Assembly: GCF_028389875.1 (NCBI RefSeq) | Contig: NC_084676.1 | Span: forward strand, 1,550,001 to 1,614,000 | Length of the DNA: 64,000 bases | Reading direction: 5' to 3' | DNA from: Rhea pennata | Taxonomy: Eukaryota > Chordata > Aves > Rheiformes > Rheidae | Shown here: piece by piece, positions 52,851-64,000 of the stretch | Layout: each line of letters starts with the position of its first letter | Numbering within the stretch: position 1 is the stretch's first letter | Notes under the pieces: generated by a model | Told to the model about the DNA's origin: nothing | Seen by the model: the letters and a program-made list of their open reading frames with translations, nothing else | Database searches by the model: none | Position numbers and translations under genes: made by a program

Positions 52851-55280
52851 ATGCTGAGAACCACAGAGGATGCCCCGAAAGGATGGTTTTCCTGGAAACT
52901 GATGGCGAGCAGAGGCATCAAAAGGCAAGTGAGCTTGTTTATTCTCTGTGTATGCGTCTGTCAAACCGGGTCTGAAACCCTGCGCTATACTCTGGCAGAG
53001 GAAATGGAGAAGGACTCCTTTGTGGCCAACGTTGCAAAGGACCTGGGGGTTTCTCTCAGCCAGCTCGCTGCTCGCAAGGCCCGCGTTGTATCCGAGGGGA
53101 ACGAGCAGTATTTCCTGCTGAATCAAGACACGGGAGTCCTGACAGTGAAGGAAACGCTAGACAGAGAGGAGATCTGTCCACAGAGCGATATCTGCACACT
53201 CTTCTTTAAGATATTCTTTGAAAATCCATTGCAACTGATACGAGGGGAAGTGGAGATTCTTGACATAAATGACAACTCCCCTGTATTCCTAGAAAAGGAG
53301 ATGGTTCTAGAGATTCTGGAAACGGCATCTCCGGGGTCTCGTTTCCCTTTGGAAAGTGCCAGAGACACTGACGTGGGGAGCAACGGCCTGCAAAAATACA
53401 GCCTCGGGCCCAACTCACATTTTTCTCTAGATCTTGGGACCGGAAAGGATGGGGGGAAATACGCAGAGCTTGTACTACAGCAGCACCTGGACCGCGAAGA
53501 CCAGCCAGAAGTAAATTTGCTTCTCATCGCCACTGACGGGGGCTCACCTCCCAGGTCAGGCACGGCTCAGGTCCGGATCGTGGTGCTGGATGCCAATGAC
53601 AATAATCCTGTCTTTGGTCGGGAAGTCTATGAGGTACGCCTGGCCGAAAACAGCCCGCCGGAGCAGCTAGTGGTTAGAGTCGCGGCTGAGGATCCCGATG
53701 AAGGGTCCAATGGCAAAGTGCGATATGCCTTCACTCAAACGTCAGAGCGGTCTCGCCACCTCTTTCAGCTGAACCCTGCCACCGGTGAGATATGGATCTC
53801 GGGCAACCTGGACTTCGAGGAAGCAAAAAGCCATGAGATGGTGGTGAGAGGCACCGATGGTGGGGGGCTGTCTGCGCATTGCAAAGTGCACGTGGAGGTC
53901 CTGGATGTGAACGACAACGCCCCAGAGATAGCACTTACCTCCATCTCCGCCTCCATTCCCGAGGACGCCCCACCCCGAACCGTGGTGGCCTTGTTCAAAG
54001 TGCGAGATCGAGACTCTGGAGACAACGGGAGAACGGAGTGTGCGATCAATGAGGACTTGCCCTTCGGTCTCACAGCCACTTTCGACAATTACTACGAGCT
54101 GCGGACAGACGCGGCCCTGGACAGGGAGAGAGCGGCGGAATACAACATCACCATCACGGCCATGGACTGGGGCACACCGCGGCTGAGTTCTGAGGAAAGC
54201 ATCTTCGTGCAGATATCTGATGTGAACGACAACCCCCCGGAGTTCACAAAGGCAGTTTACACCATGTCAGTGAAGGAGAACAACAGCCCAATGCTCCGAA
54301 TCGGCAGCGTGAACGCGACGGATGCTGACACGGGGAAAAACGCCCGCGTGAGCTACGCGCTGGTGTGGGAGCAGGGAAAGAAGTCCAATGTGTCAGTCAA
54401 CTCGGAGAATGGGGAACTTTATATCCTCCGTCCACTGGACTACGAGGAGGTGCGCGCCTTCCAGGTAGCCGTGCGTGCCGTTGACGGCGGCTCGCCGCCG
54501 CTCAGCACCGAGGCGCTGGTGCGTGTGGAGGTGCGGGACGAGAACGACAACGCGCCCGTCGTGCTGCACCCGCTGCCCAACAGCAGCGCGGCGGTGGGCG
54601 AGCTGGTGCCGCGCCGGGCACAGGCCGGCTACCTGGTGGCCAAGGTGGTGGCGGTGGACGCGGACTCGGGGCAGAACGCGTGGCTCTCCTACGAGCTGGC
54701 CAAGGCCACGGAGCCGGGGCTCTTCCGCGTGGGGCTGCACAGCGGCGAGGTGCGCACGGCGCGGGCCGTGTCGGAGCGCGACGCGGCCCGGCAGAGACTC
54801 GTGGTGCTTGTGAGAGACAGCGGGCAGCCGCCGCGCTCCTCCACCGTCACCCTCAGCCTCGCCCTAGTGGAGGGCTTTTCTGAAGCCCACCTGCGAGTCA
54901 GCGAGGAGGTGCCCGCCGACGACCCCGACGCGCCACTGACGCCGTACCTCATCATCTGCTTGTCCTCCGTGTCGGCACTGTTCCTGATCACCGTGGTGGC
55001 CATTGTGGTTGTGAAGGTGCGGCGGGCCAGGGGGAGGGAGGCAGAGACAGGGCCCGCTTTCCCGAAGATTGCCGGGGAAGGTAGCTCCGGCTCCCTGCCT
55101 CGCAGCTACGTGTACGATGTCTGCTTCGCTGCCGGGACTATCAACAGCGAGTTCCGGTTCCTCAGGCCCCTCTTCCCCTGTTTCCCAGCCGGACTGCCCC
55201 CCGGTCCAGGAGACCAGCGGAGCTCTGTGTGTTCGCAAGACGTGGCCAGCCTCAGGGAAGAAGGTGACTGGACAGCACAG
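52851..55280 (+). CDS. Clustered protocadherin variable first exon, beta/gamma type (first copy)
   Basis: This is a calcium-dependent, homophilic neuronal adhesion receptor of the plasma membrane. The 810 codons hold a signal peptide with hydrophobic core VSLFILCVCVC (about 27-37), then six cadherin repeats: EC1 about 41-143, EC2 144-253, EC3 254-358, EC4 359-463, EC5 464-569 and EC6 570-680. Linker motifs are DINDN, DANDN, DVNDN, DVNDN and DENDN, and EC1 has the clustered-protocadherin CX5C pair (C109, C115). The membrane segment is about 699-722, followed by a short tail with SYVYDVCFAAG and FRFLRP. The exon ends CAG/GTAAGG in phase 0 at 55280; read-through would add 26 residues before a stop. 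An alternative start at Met18 (52902), which opens a more typical signal peptide, is equally plausible. The constant exons lie outside the window. Confidence 0.95.
54429..54880 (+). repeat. Homogenised EC5-EC6 tract, copy 1
   Basis: These 452 bp, codons 527-677 of the first variable exon, are identical to 62881-63332 except T54524 versus C62976, a silent CGT/CGC change. Identity stops abruptly at both ends. It is read as gene conversion between neighbouring variable exons. Confidence 0.95.
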
Positions 55281-58200
55281 GTAAGGGACCTGCGCGGGGC
55301 AAGGCTCCAGGGAGGGAGGTGGATGGAGCAAAGGGAAGGGTGGGGGAGGTGTTATCGTTGACTATGGGTGCGGCACAGAGGGGAGTAGCAAACAGGCGGA
55401 GCTGGTGCAGCAGGAATCCCTGGAGAGAAGGCATGGGCCGGAGACGGTCTCACAGGCGCTGGTGGAGGCTTACCATGGAGATCTGGCACGGCCCAGCTGC
55501 ACTCCAAGTGCTGGATTACTGAACTTTTCTGCATCCGCTCTGTCGAGGTATAAAGCAGGATGTAAATGGAAAACAGCTTTCCCAGGACTATTGTCACTAA
55601 AGTGGAAATAAGTGACCCGGATCACAGCGCCACTGCAGATACCCGGAAGATCCTCTGATTATTTGCACTAGATAAAGTCTCTGGTGTCATCCGAATGGTG
55701 GGCAATTGGATCATGAGAAGACGAGGCCTGTGGAATGGATATATGAGCCACCGACAGATGAAGTAGAAGGTGGGGCATCTGTCCATGCACTGCAAAGAGC
55801 CCGTGGTGATCCAGGGCAGGAATGATACTGCTCCCAAAGAGACGGCCTCCCTGGGACGGTGGTGGTCCTGTCCGAGTGAACAAGCAGGACTCCGGGTACA
55901 ATAATATGGTGGGCTGCCCTATCGTTGACAACATCCTCCAACAGCTATTCGAAGCTGGGGTGGTTATCGGTGCTGGTGGTGGAACTGACTTGAGGCAGTG
56001 TTAAGGAAATTTCCAGTATACTCTGATTTTGCAGAAAAAGAACGTGCAAAGTCGCAAGCCCTGCAAGCAGAATATCTTCTCTGACCTTACCTTAGCCCTG
56101 TTTTTCTTGCAAAGTTGAAGAACTACAAAGAAACACGTTTAATCCAGCCAAGAGTACAAAAGTTGTTCAAAGGTAACACCGGAAGAGGTGTAAAAATTGG
56201 GTCAAATAAGGCTGGTACGGATCTCGTACTGTAACATGGCAAGGGGACTGGCAGAACTAAGAATCGTGGCTAGACCTGGTTAGTTATGTAAACTAAAGTA
56301 TTGAACACGTAATAACATATTATCACTTTAAAATTGTAACAAAAAGCTACTCGAGGTCCCTTCTTGTGTTCCCAGCCAAGAGACACCTTATTTCCAGCAA
56401 CAAAACTTTAAAAAATTAGAAATCTGGTTCCTGCTGCTCATTACCGCTGCCCACAACCGAAAGCAAGAGAACAGATAATTTTGAGAGCTGAAAGCCAGAG
56501 CGTTCTACAAGTTACTGAAAGCCACAGAGCACACCTCTGCCATTAACATCCATTGTATTTTTGTCATATATATTAATAATATTGGCCGGTTAGATGTGGA
56601 AATCTGGGCTTTGTAATGCATCCTCCCTGTTCGTTCCTGATCCACTCAAGCGCTCATGAAAAGCACCAGCAACCCTGTCCATAGTGCTGCTATGAAGATC
56701 CCTTGTCACTGATCTTGGGCATGGGGCAGTTTCACTGTCTGGGGTCCCACAGACTTTCATTTTCTCTGACGGGAGCAGAGCACCTGCTTGCAGCATCGCA
56801 TTAGCCTTGAAAGCACGAAAGAGAGTCCTTAGGAGAAATAAATGCTTTCATTACGAGTGCCATTGCATTGCACAAAGATCTTTCATTTCTAGTAGTTTTC
56901 TGTTATTGCTGTTCCTTCCCATTTCCATTTGGTTCAGATGGGTACACTCTCGTACTCTCTTCTCTCCCAGTTATCCTCTTAAGAAGACTCTGCAAACTGC
57001 TATTCTTGTCTCCTCAAGCTGTGTCATATCCAGCAAGAAAAGTTAATGGCTAACTAAGGAAAAACAAACCGGAGCTGCTTAGCGATTTGCAGGACATGCC
57101 TGCCGTTTAGAGACGTCTCTGTGGGCTCAGTAGAATACGAAAAACAATTAGGAATCTGATCTTATCTCTTTTTGAGTAATCTTAGCGAATCTCTTCTTTC
57201 TTTTTTTTCCCCGAGGGTAGTTTGCAGCTTGTATAGTTGATGCCTATTTCCAGATTTAAAAAGTCCAAGGACAAAAGAGAGAGAAAAAAGGTATCTGATC
57301 CCCCCACCTACAAGCTGCGCCTTGAATCTGCCATGTGAATATCTTCAATTCCATGCATTCAATCTTAGATGTCATCTTTCTCGGTCCAACGTCTGCCATT
57401 CACCACTATTGGCCCACAAATGCTATGAATTTCTCTGTCCTCCAGTGGAGGTTGCAGTGGCTGGAATGATGACAATCAGTGGACAAGGGGCAAGAGATTG
57501 GGGAGATGTGGCCCAAAGGCAGCTGAAAGCTGCCAAGGAAGAGGACGAACCAGAAGGACAAGGGAGAAATGCTGAGAGAAGTCGAGAAGTAACGCAGCCC
57601 AACTCATCTCTGTGGCATCTATTGTTAAGAGCTGAGATAAGAGAGATATCAGTGTTGTGCACAGGAGTTTTAAAATAGTAACAAAGGTTGTAACGTCCTG
57701 CTGCAGGGAGCCCAAATCCTTCATAGTGAGCACTTTGCTCTTTTATCACCAAAACCTCCTGCTATCTGTGGCAACAAGAAAAACAGTCTGTAAAAATATA
57801 CACCACCTGAAAGGAAAGGTCAGATCCTGCAGCTGATCTCAGTGACTCTAAGAAGAATAGTTGTTTTAGTCTCAGCAAATACTTAAAATGTTCTCTCACT
57901 GTGGGATTTCCTGATGGTTTCTTGAAGTAAATATTTGTACATTTGGGAGTATGTTTAAACTTACAATGTCCTCTAGTATTTGTATGTTGCATATGTCCTG
58001 AATAAATTTAATAACACTCGTCATTAAATTCTGTTGTGCTACATAAAAAAAAGAACGATTCCAGTTTTGCTTTGCTCTACGGAGCAAGGTGTTAGTAGGG
58101 GATATTAATTTTCTTAGGCCGATCTATCACAATTTAGTTTCCTACCAGTAGGATAGCCACATCCTCCGCAAGAAAGTACCTCACGTCCAACCCAGTGGAT

Positions 58201-61020
58201 AGCCGTTGCATAGCCAATACTGATCAGCCAAAAGCTGTTAGTGGGCCAAGACACAGCTGCTGCAAGGGAGTAAAGGGATTGGGAAGGGCACGGTGGAAGC
58301 TAATGGACATCAGAAGAGGTCTCTTTCTTGCAGCATTTCTCCTCCCTCTGGGCTGCATACCCCAGTGTTTGCAGCGTTTACGCAGTTGAAGGGACTTAAG
58401 GTTTCCAGGCATGATGCAAAGTAGGCGCCTGATATGGGTCATTTCTGAGGTTCCCTTTAATCTCTTGACTGTTTAAAAGAGCATGAGCAGACTACAGATG
58501 GTAGTTAAAAGAGCTCCTGTGACTTCTCTGTCTCTCCTTGTTCTAGAATCAAGTCTAGGTTCCCTTTTAACTCGAATTTCAGAGTTTTGGGGGATCCAGC
58601 TACCTCGTGCATTTCATGAGAGTCCACATAACAAACAGCTATGACAGTGAAGACTCCCATATATCCTGTCATGGTCACCCCACAGCATCGCCCTGTTTAA
58701 TAGCCACTGAGGCAGGGAAGTCTTCTATGCAAATGCCTCGGTGGGAAATGAGGATTCACCTCGAGACATCAATATTAAATCGAATTATTTCTTTTTTATG
58801 AAAGTGATTTTTTTTTTAGGATCTTCTCATGAAACAGTGCTCCCTCCCCCATCCCAGACTCATAAATGGTTTTCAGTAGTTCCCTTAGGATGTCCATAAT
58901 AAGGAGGATATGTTCAGGCTTTAGCTTTGCCCTGTTAGGATCAAAGAGACTCTGCTGCCCACCTTCACTTTTGTCTCTGGGTAGAGAAGAGTACCAAGGT
59001 ATAAGGCATATCTGGAAACCAGTGCGCTTCTCACTGACTTCTGCTTACTTTCAGCCTTCAAATTACAGACCTCTACTCTGTTCTTTGCAGGGCAGAGCTT
59101 CCCACTCTGAAGACACGGGTCCCAGGCCAGTGGAAGCAGACTGCGCTGCTAACAAGGTTATAGGGTTAAAGGATATTCCCGATCAAAACCCTTGGCTCAC
59201 CCATCAGTAGATGAGGACAAGAACAAGCATGTCTGTCTGCACCATTTAAAGCCATCATGGAGAAACCAGAACCAAGAGACATAACATACACCAAAAAGAA
59301 ATACCAAGAAGGCACAAGTCGTCTCTGCAAGAGAGCAAGGACACTCTCCTCTTATGTAGTATTTTGTTCACTTAGGTATTTTACAACTGTGATATGGATG
59401 GAGGAAAACTGTGTCGCATGCTGATTACACCTTTCTTGATGTATGATTGTGGGACTGCTGCTGCATCTGAATATCAAGGGAAATATGAAAACCAAAAGGA
59501 GATCTTCAAGGGTAATTTTTCCTTCATATGTTTTCTATATTTTTTTCCTTATGGAGGGGGTTCTGTAATACTGTCTTAATTTTCAGCAGTCTGCTAAATG
59601 CCACCCCAAACATTTGTTAAATGACATGAAGTAATACGTGCAAACAAACTCTTTAATAACAAGCAGAAGTTGATTACGTTAGAAACGGCTGACCTTAACA
59701 CACTTTGCCTATTAGACCAAGACTTTACAGATTTTCCACATTATAAAACGTGGATGATGAAGACTGCATTCCTTTTTTTTTCACAATATGAAATTGAATA
59801 GTTATAGAGCATTTCAGGATAGTTGAGTGTAAGGTGGTAGAGAATTAGAAGTAGTATTAGTGGTTTTACAGCAAAATAGGTTATAGCTTCTATAACAAAG
59901 ATAAGGCACTGTAAAATGCAGTGAGTCTGGAAACTTTTTATCTTCTTTTGCTTTCATTACTCGGTACTGAAATACGAATTCATGTGATATTTCCTGTTGC
60001 TCACACGTTTTTAAGAGTCAAATGTCTGATGAAAAAACCAATAAAACCTACTTGCTGGATCTGCCTCGGGTGAGTGTTCTGTTTCAGTCTGTGTTTGCTG
60101 CTGTTCGCTGCAGAGAGGCTTCCAGTCCATGAATGTGGTGTTAAAGCAGTGACTTTTAACGGTACTTCTCAGCTCAGCAGAAGGGCGATCAGCAGTTGTT
60201 AGGTATGGGAGGAAGGAACTGTGCTAGGAGTTAAGGGGCTCTAACGAGCTTCTCTGAAGTGCCTCTGAAGTCACCTGTCACAGCCACTGCCAAGGAAATA
60301 GCCTCACTAAGAGCAGTATTGCAGGAATAAACCAGAGCATTTTAGATTGGATTTTATGCCGGAGAAATCAGGTCATCCTGAAGAAGGCTGTGCTCAGGAG
60401 CCACAATAGGAAGGAGGGAGTTTGTCTGAGCCATGAGAGTCCTCCGCTGAGACTCAAGATGCAAGAGATGCTGCCCGGAAGCCGCTTTTCACGAGGGCTC
60501 TCGGCTTAAGGGGCTGTGAATCAGCAAAAAATCTCTATCCATTTCAGAAATCATCCCAAGAATTACTATCATCAGCTACATAGTCATCATTGGAACGGTT
60601 CATGGACCAGCTCGCTTTAGATACTGGGCAGCTATATCAATATACAGTTTTTTAGTTAAACAGCCTTCAGGGAGGACTCAGCACCTTGTGCTGCCTGCCC
60701 AGACGGTTCCTCCCATCTCTGCTGATTTTAATGGAAGGAAAGAACCTGTATGGCAGTCAGATAGACTTTCCATCAGCTCTGATAATGCCAGTGTCTCCAA
60801 CCCACCATCCACGGATCACAGACACCTGCGGATGATATGACAGGAATCTGCCTCTAAACTCAGAAGTTCAGCTTCGCAGAAGCTATTACTATTTATTTTT
60901 TGGGAGGGAGGTCAATCTCATCCACATTAAATTTATTGAGTAACCTAAGTGATGCACTTGCAGTTATAAGGCATAATATTCATCAGTCAGTGTCTAACCG
61001 TCTGACAGGTGTGTAGGCAG
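55281..61020. other. Intron of the first variable exon and spacer between variable exons
   Basis: The stretch starts with the GTAAGG donor. I find no cadherin-like remnant, constant exon or RNA gene. The many open frames near 55.3-56.0 kb and at 57.3-57.75 kb translate to sequence without domains. In a transcript from the first variable exon all of this, and the second variable exon, would be removed as intron. Confidence 0.6.
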
Positions 61021-61338
61021 TTAAATCCATACGCTCTGAGCTTTGAGTAGAGGAATCGAGCAGTCCGTTTTCTCGGCTTTGCACTCAGAAAATATCCCCG
61101 TCGGCCGCCTGGTGCCGCTGCTGACCGCGAAGGCGCGGAGGCGCCGCGCAGCTCCTGACCGCCGCCGCCGCCTCTGCGGGGCTCGGCCAGGCGGGGCGGA
61201 TCGCGGCGGCTGCACCGCCCTGAGGCTGCTCTGTTCGGGGGACGCCAGACTGAGATCCCTGCCCGCTAGATCGGCGGAGGGGCATCGGGAGCTCCCGCTC
61301 AGCTCATAGAGGGAGGAGAGCGCTTCAGCTAGGCAAAA
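61021..61338 (+). promoter_or_regulatory. Probable promoter and 5' leader of the second variable exon (CpG island)
   Basis: The sequence is very rich in CpG, with CCGCCGCCGCCG and GGCGCGGAGGCGCCGCG. CGCT cores occur in TACGCTCTGAGC near 61030 and in GGTGCCGCTG at 61111-61120, the latter about 220 bp before the ATG, the distance expected for the protocadherin promoter element. The start AAAATGG at 61339 has A at -3 and G at +4, a strong context. Confidence 0.5.
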
Positions 61339-63768
61339 ATGGAGCTGAGAAAGAGCGAGAAACCACTCCCAGGGCGAGCGATGCCTCTGATCCTGCTCCT
61401 CTGTGTGTCGGGGGTGAGTGGAGAAACCGCCCGGTACTCTGTGCCTGAAGAGGCAGAGAGAGGCTTCTTTGTGGCGAATATCGCGAAGGATTTGGGACTC
61501 ACGGCTGAAGAATTACTGACTCGCCAGGCCCGGCTCGTACCTGAAGGAAATGGGCACTATTTACAGCTGAACCAGCATACTGGGGATTTGGTGGTGCAAG
61601 AAAGGATGGATCGAGAGGTGCTGTGCGGGCAGAGTGAGCCTTGCCTGGTGCGATTCCAGGTGCTGCTAGAGAGTCCACTTCAGTCCTTCCGTGCCGAGGT
61701 AAGCATCACTGATATAAACGATCATGCTCCCATGTTCTTAAGCAATGAGATGATTTTAAGGATCCCAGAAACTGCAATGCCAGGAGCTCGATTTTTGTTG
61801 GAAAGTGCTTATGACCCAGATGTGGGGAATAACAGTCTCCATCATTATAACATCAGCTCCAATGACTATTTCCGTATTTCCACACGGAGGAGGAATGATG
61901 GCAGGCGCTATGCTGAGCTGGTCCTGGACCGAGCCCTGGACAGGGAGGAGCGGGCAGAAGTCACTTTAAGCTTCACGGCTGTGGATGGCGGGTCTCCACC
62001 GCGGTCTGCTACAGCCCTGATCCACGTGCAAGTTCTGGATGTAAACGACAACGTCCCAGTATTCACCAAGAGTCTGTATAAAGTCCGAGTGTTTGAAAAT
62101 AGCACTAAAGACACCTTAGTGGTGGCAGTGTCTGCTAGCGATTTAGACGCAGGAATGAATGGGGAAATAGCGTACTCCATCATTCAGAATTCAGAGGAGA
62201 ATCATCAGACTTTTAAAATAAATCCTAAGACAGGGGACATTCGACTCAAAAAGACAGTGGATTATGAAGAAACAAAGACTTACGAGATAGATGTCCAGGC
62301 CACAGATGGAGGGGGCCTGTCTACGCACTGCAAGGTTCTGGTGGAGGTCGTCGATGTGAATGACAATGCCCCCGAGGTGACCATCACTTCTCTGACGAGC
62401 CCCCTCTCGGAAGCAGCCCCGCCGCAGACCGTGGTGGCCTTGTTCAGTGTGCGAGACCGGGACTCGGGGGACAACGGCAGGACGAGCTGCGAGCTGCTGG
62501 GCGAAGTGCCTTTCAGTATCACGGCGCTGGCGGCAGGCTCGTACGCGCTAGTGACGACGGAGGCGCTGGACCGGGAACGCGAGGCCGCGTACAACATTAC
62601 TGTGCGGGCCCGCGATGCGGGGGCCCCCGCACTCTCTATGGCACAGACGCTACTCGTGCGGCTTTCGGACGTGAATGACAACGCGCCCACCTTCACCCAG
62701 GCCTCCTACACCATGGTGCTGCACGAGAACGAGCCCGCGGGGACAAGCCTGGGCCGCGTGAGCGCAACGGACACCGACACAGGGAAAAACGCCCGCGTGA
62801 GCTACGCGCTGGTACCGTCTGCGCTCGGCGTGCCCTCCTTAGTGTCGGTCGACGCTGAGAGCGGAGCCGTGCGAGCGATGCGTCCACTGGACTACGAGGA
62901 GGTGCGCGCCTTCCAGGTAGCCGTGCGTGCCGTTGACGGCGGCTCGCCGCCGCTCAGCACCGAGGCGCTGGTGCGCGTGGAGGTGCGGGACGAGAACGAC
63001 AACGCGCCCGTCGTGCTGCACCCGCTGCCCAACAGCAGCGCGGCGGTGGGCGAGCTGGTGCCGCGCCGGGCACAGGCCGGCTACCTGGTGGCCAAGGTGG
63101 TGGCGGTGGACGCGGACTCGGGGCAGAACGCGTGGCTCTCCTACGAGCTGGCCAAGGCCACGGAGCCGGGGCTCTTCCGCGTGGGGCTGCACAGCGGCGA
63201 GGTGCGCACGGCGCGGGCCGTGTCGGAGCGCGACGCGGCCCGGCAGAGACTCGTGGTGCTTGTGAGAGACAGCGGGCAGCCGCCGCGCTCCTCCACCGTC
63301 ACCCTCAGCCTCGCCCTAGTGGAGGGCTTTTCGGACGCCTTCCTGCAGCTTTCCCACGCTCCTGTGAGCAGGCCAGAGGCGGAGGAGGAGGAGAATCTGC
63401 TAGTCACCTACCTCATCGCTTCCTTGTGCTCCATCTCGTCTCTCTTCCTCTTATTCATCGTCGCCTTTTCAGGTGCGAAGGTCTGCAACGGTCGACTATG
63501 GGGAGGACGTTCACCTCCCTCTGCCCACTGCTACGCTGATGGTGATTTCTCCAGTAGTTTTGTGGACATGGCCGGCATGGCTACTCTGTCGCGGGGTTAC
63601 CGCTACGAAGTATGCTTGACTACTGGCTCAGGGAACAGCGGATTCAAGTTCCTAAGACCCGTCCTCCCGAGTCCACCTCCTCCACAAAGCTGCTCTGAGA
63701 TGGAAGCGGGCAAGGATGAAGAAATTCTGTCCCGCTCACAACCAACTTGTGAAAGTGAAGTTAATCAG
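61339..63768 (+). CDS. Clustered protocadherin variable first exon, beta/gamma type (second copy)
   Basis: This is a paralogue of the first variable exon, also 810 codons up to the donor and intact. The signal peptide core is MPLILLLCVSGVSG (15-28). EC1 spans about 29-132, EC2 133-241, EC3 242-345, EC4 346-451, EC5 452-557 and EC6 558-668. Linkers are DINDH, DVNDN, DVNDN, DVNDN and DENDN, and EC1 has the CX5C pair C96/C102. The membrane segment is about 689-711. The tail carries SRGYRYEVCLTTGSG and FKFLRP, strongly reminiscent of mammalian PCDHB tails. A CAG/GTGAGA donor in phase 0 lies at 63768/63769, one residue off the first exon's donor when counted from the shared FLRP motif. Without splicing, translation would stop after eight more residues (TAG at 63793-63795), giving a beta-like single-exon protein of 818 residues. 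Gamma-type splicing is favoured but not proven. Confidence 0.95.
62881..63332 (+). repeat. Homogenised EC5-EC6 tract, copy 2
   Basis: Partner of 54429-54880, covering codons 515-665 of the second variable exon, with one silent difference in 452 bp. It is strongly GC-rich, unlike the 5' half of the same exon. Confidence 0.95.
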
Positions 63769-64000
63769 GTGAGAACAACTTCACCGTATGTTTAGTTGCT
63801 CCTCCCCGCATGCAAATTGGAATATGGGGACGCGTTTACAAGTAAGCCTTCCTGGAACAGTGCTTCTCATCCTTAGAGCAAGACCGGCGATTAGATTCAG
63901 TGCCAGTGCTGTGCTGTAATATATATTGCCTATCTAACGTTAGCTCTGTGGTGTGTTGATTTCTCTGCTTCGGGTAACTTACGAGATCCCGTGACTTTAA
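63769..64000 (+). other. Start of the intron after the second variable exon
   Basis: The sequence begins with GTGAGA and turns AT-richer at once. No further exon is visible before the window ends. Confidence 0.6.

Noticed and set aside
54393-54740. Open frames on other frames and strand of the EC5-EC6 tract, repeated at 62839-63192
   Set aside because: They are by-products of the very GC-rich cadherin coding sequence. They appear twice only because the tract is duplicated.
55281-56004. Coding remnant just after the first variable exon
   Set aside because: Several short open frames exist, but none reads as cadherin, constant exon or any known domain. It is best explained as intron.

Overview
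The window reads as bird nuclear DNA. It is AT-rich and almost gene-free over most of its length. It carries CR1-family LINE copies of the avian type, including one long copy with the characteristic 3' tail, and it sits in the clustered protocadherin locus. I cannot name the species; a crocodilian or turtle is less likely but not excluded.

Layout, all genes on the + strand. Positions 1-6294 look like the last intron of the protocadherin-alpha (PCDHA) constant region. Positions 6295-6605 hold the last constant exon, which ends every alpha protein with a lysine-rich cytoplasmic tail; its 3' UTR runs to about 8.4 kb. From about 8.4 to 52.8 kb there is no convincing protein-coding gene. This stretch holds CR1 remnants at 11.7, 21.4-21.8, 24.6-25.1, 28.6-31.0, 39.0-39.5 and 40.5-41.0 kb, many long homopolymer and microsatellite tracts, and three regulatory-looking islands. 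These are a regularly spaced four-CCAAT cluster at 19.43-19.56 kb, a compact CpG-rich island at 44.44-44.75 kb, and a GC-rich, promoter-like but exon-less stretch at 48.65-49.80 kb.

Positions 52851-55280 and 61339-63768 are two large, intact variable first exons of beta/gamma-type clustered protocadherins. Each has a signal peptide, six cadherin repeats, one membrane segment and a short cytoplasmic tail, and each ends in a phase-0 splice donor at the same place. The matching downstream constant exons lie outside the window. The ectodomains look beta-like, but the donors imply gamma-type splicing to shared constant exons.

How they work together: in this locus each neuron selects a few variable exons by promoter choice and splices them to cluster-specific constant exons, giving cell-surface identity labels that bind homophilically. 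The main internal observation is a 452-bp tract, covering the end of EC5 and nearly all of EC6, that is identical between the two variable exons except for one synonymous base. The rest of the two exons is clearly diverged, which is the mark of recent gene conversion.
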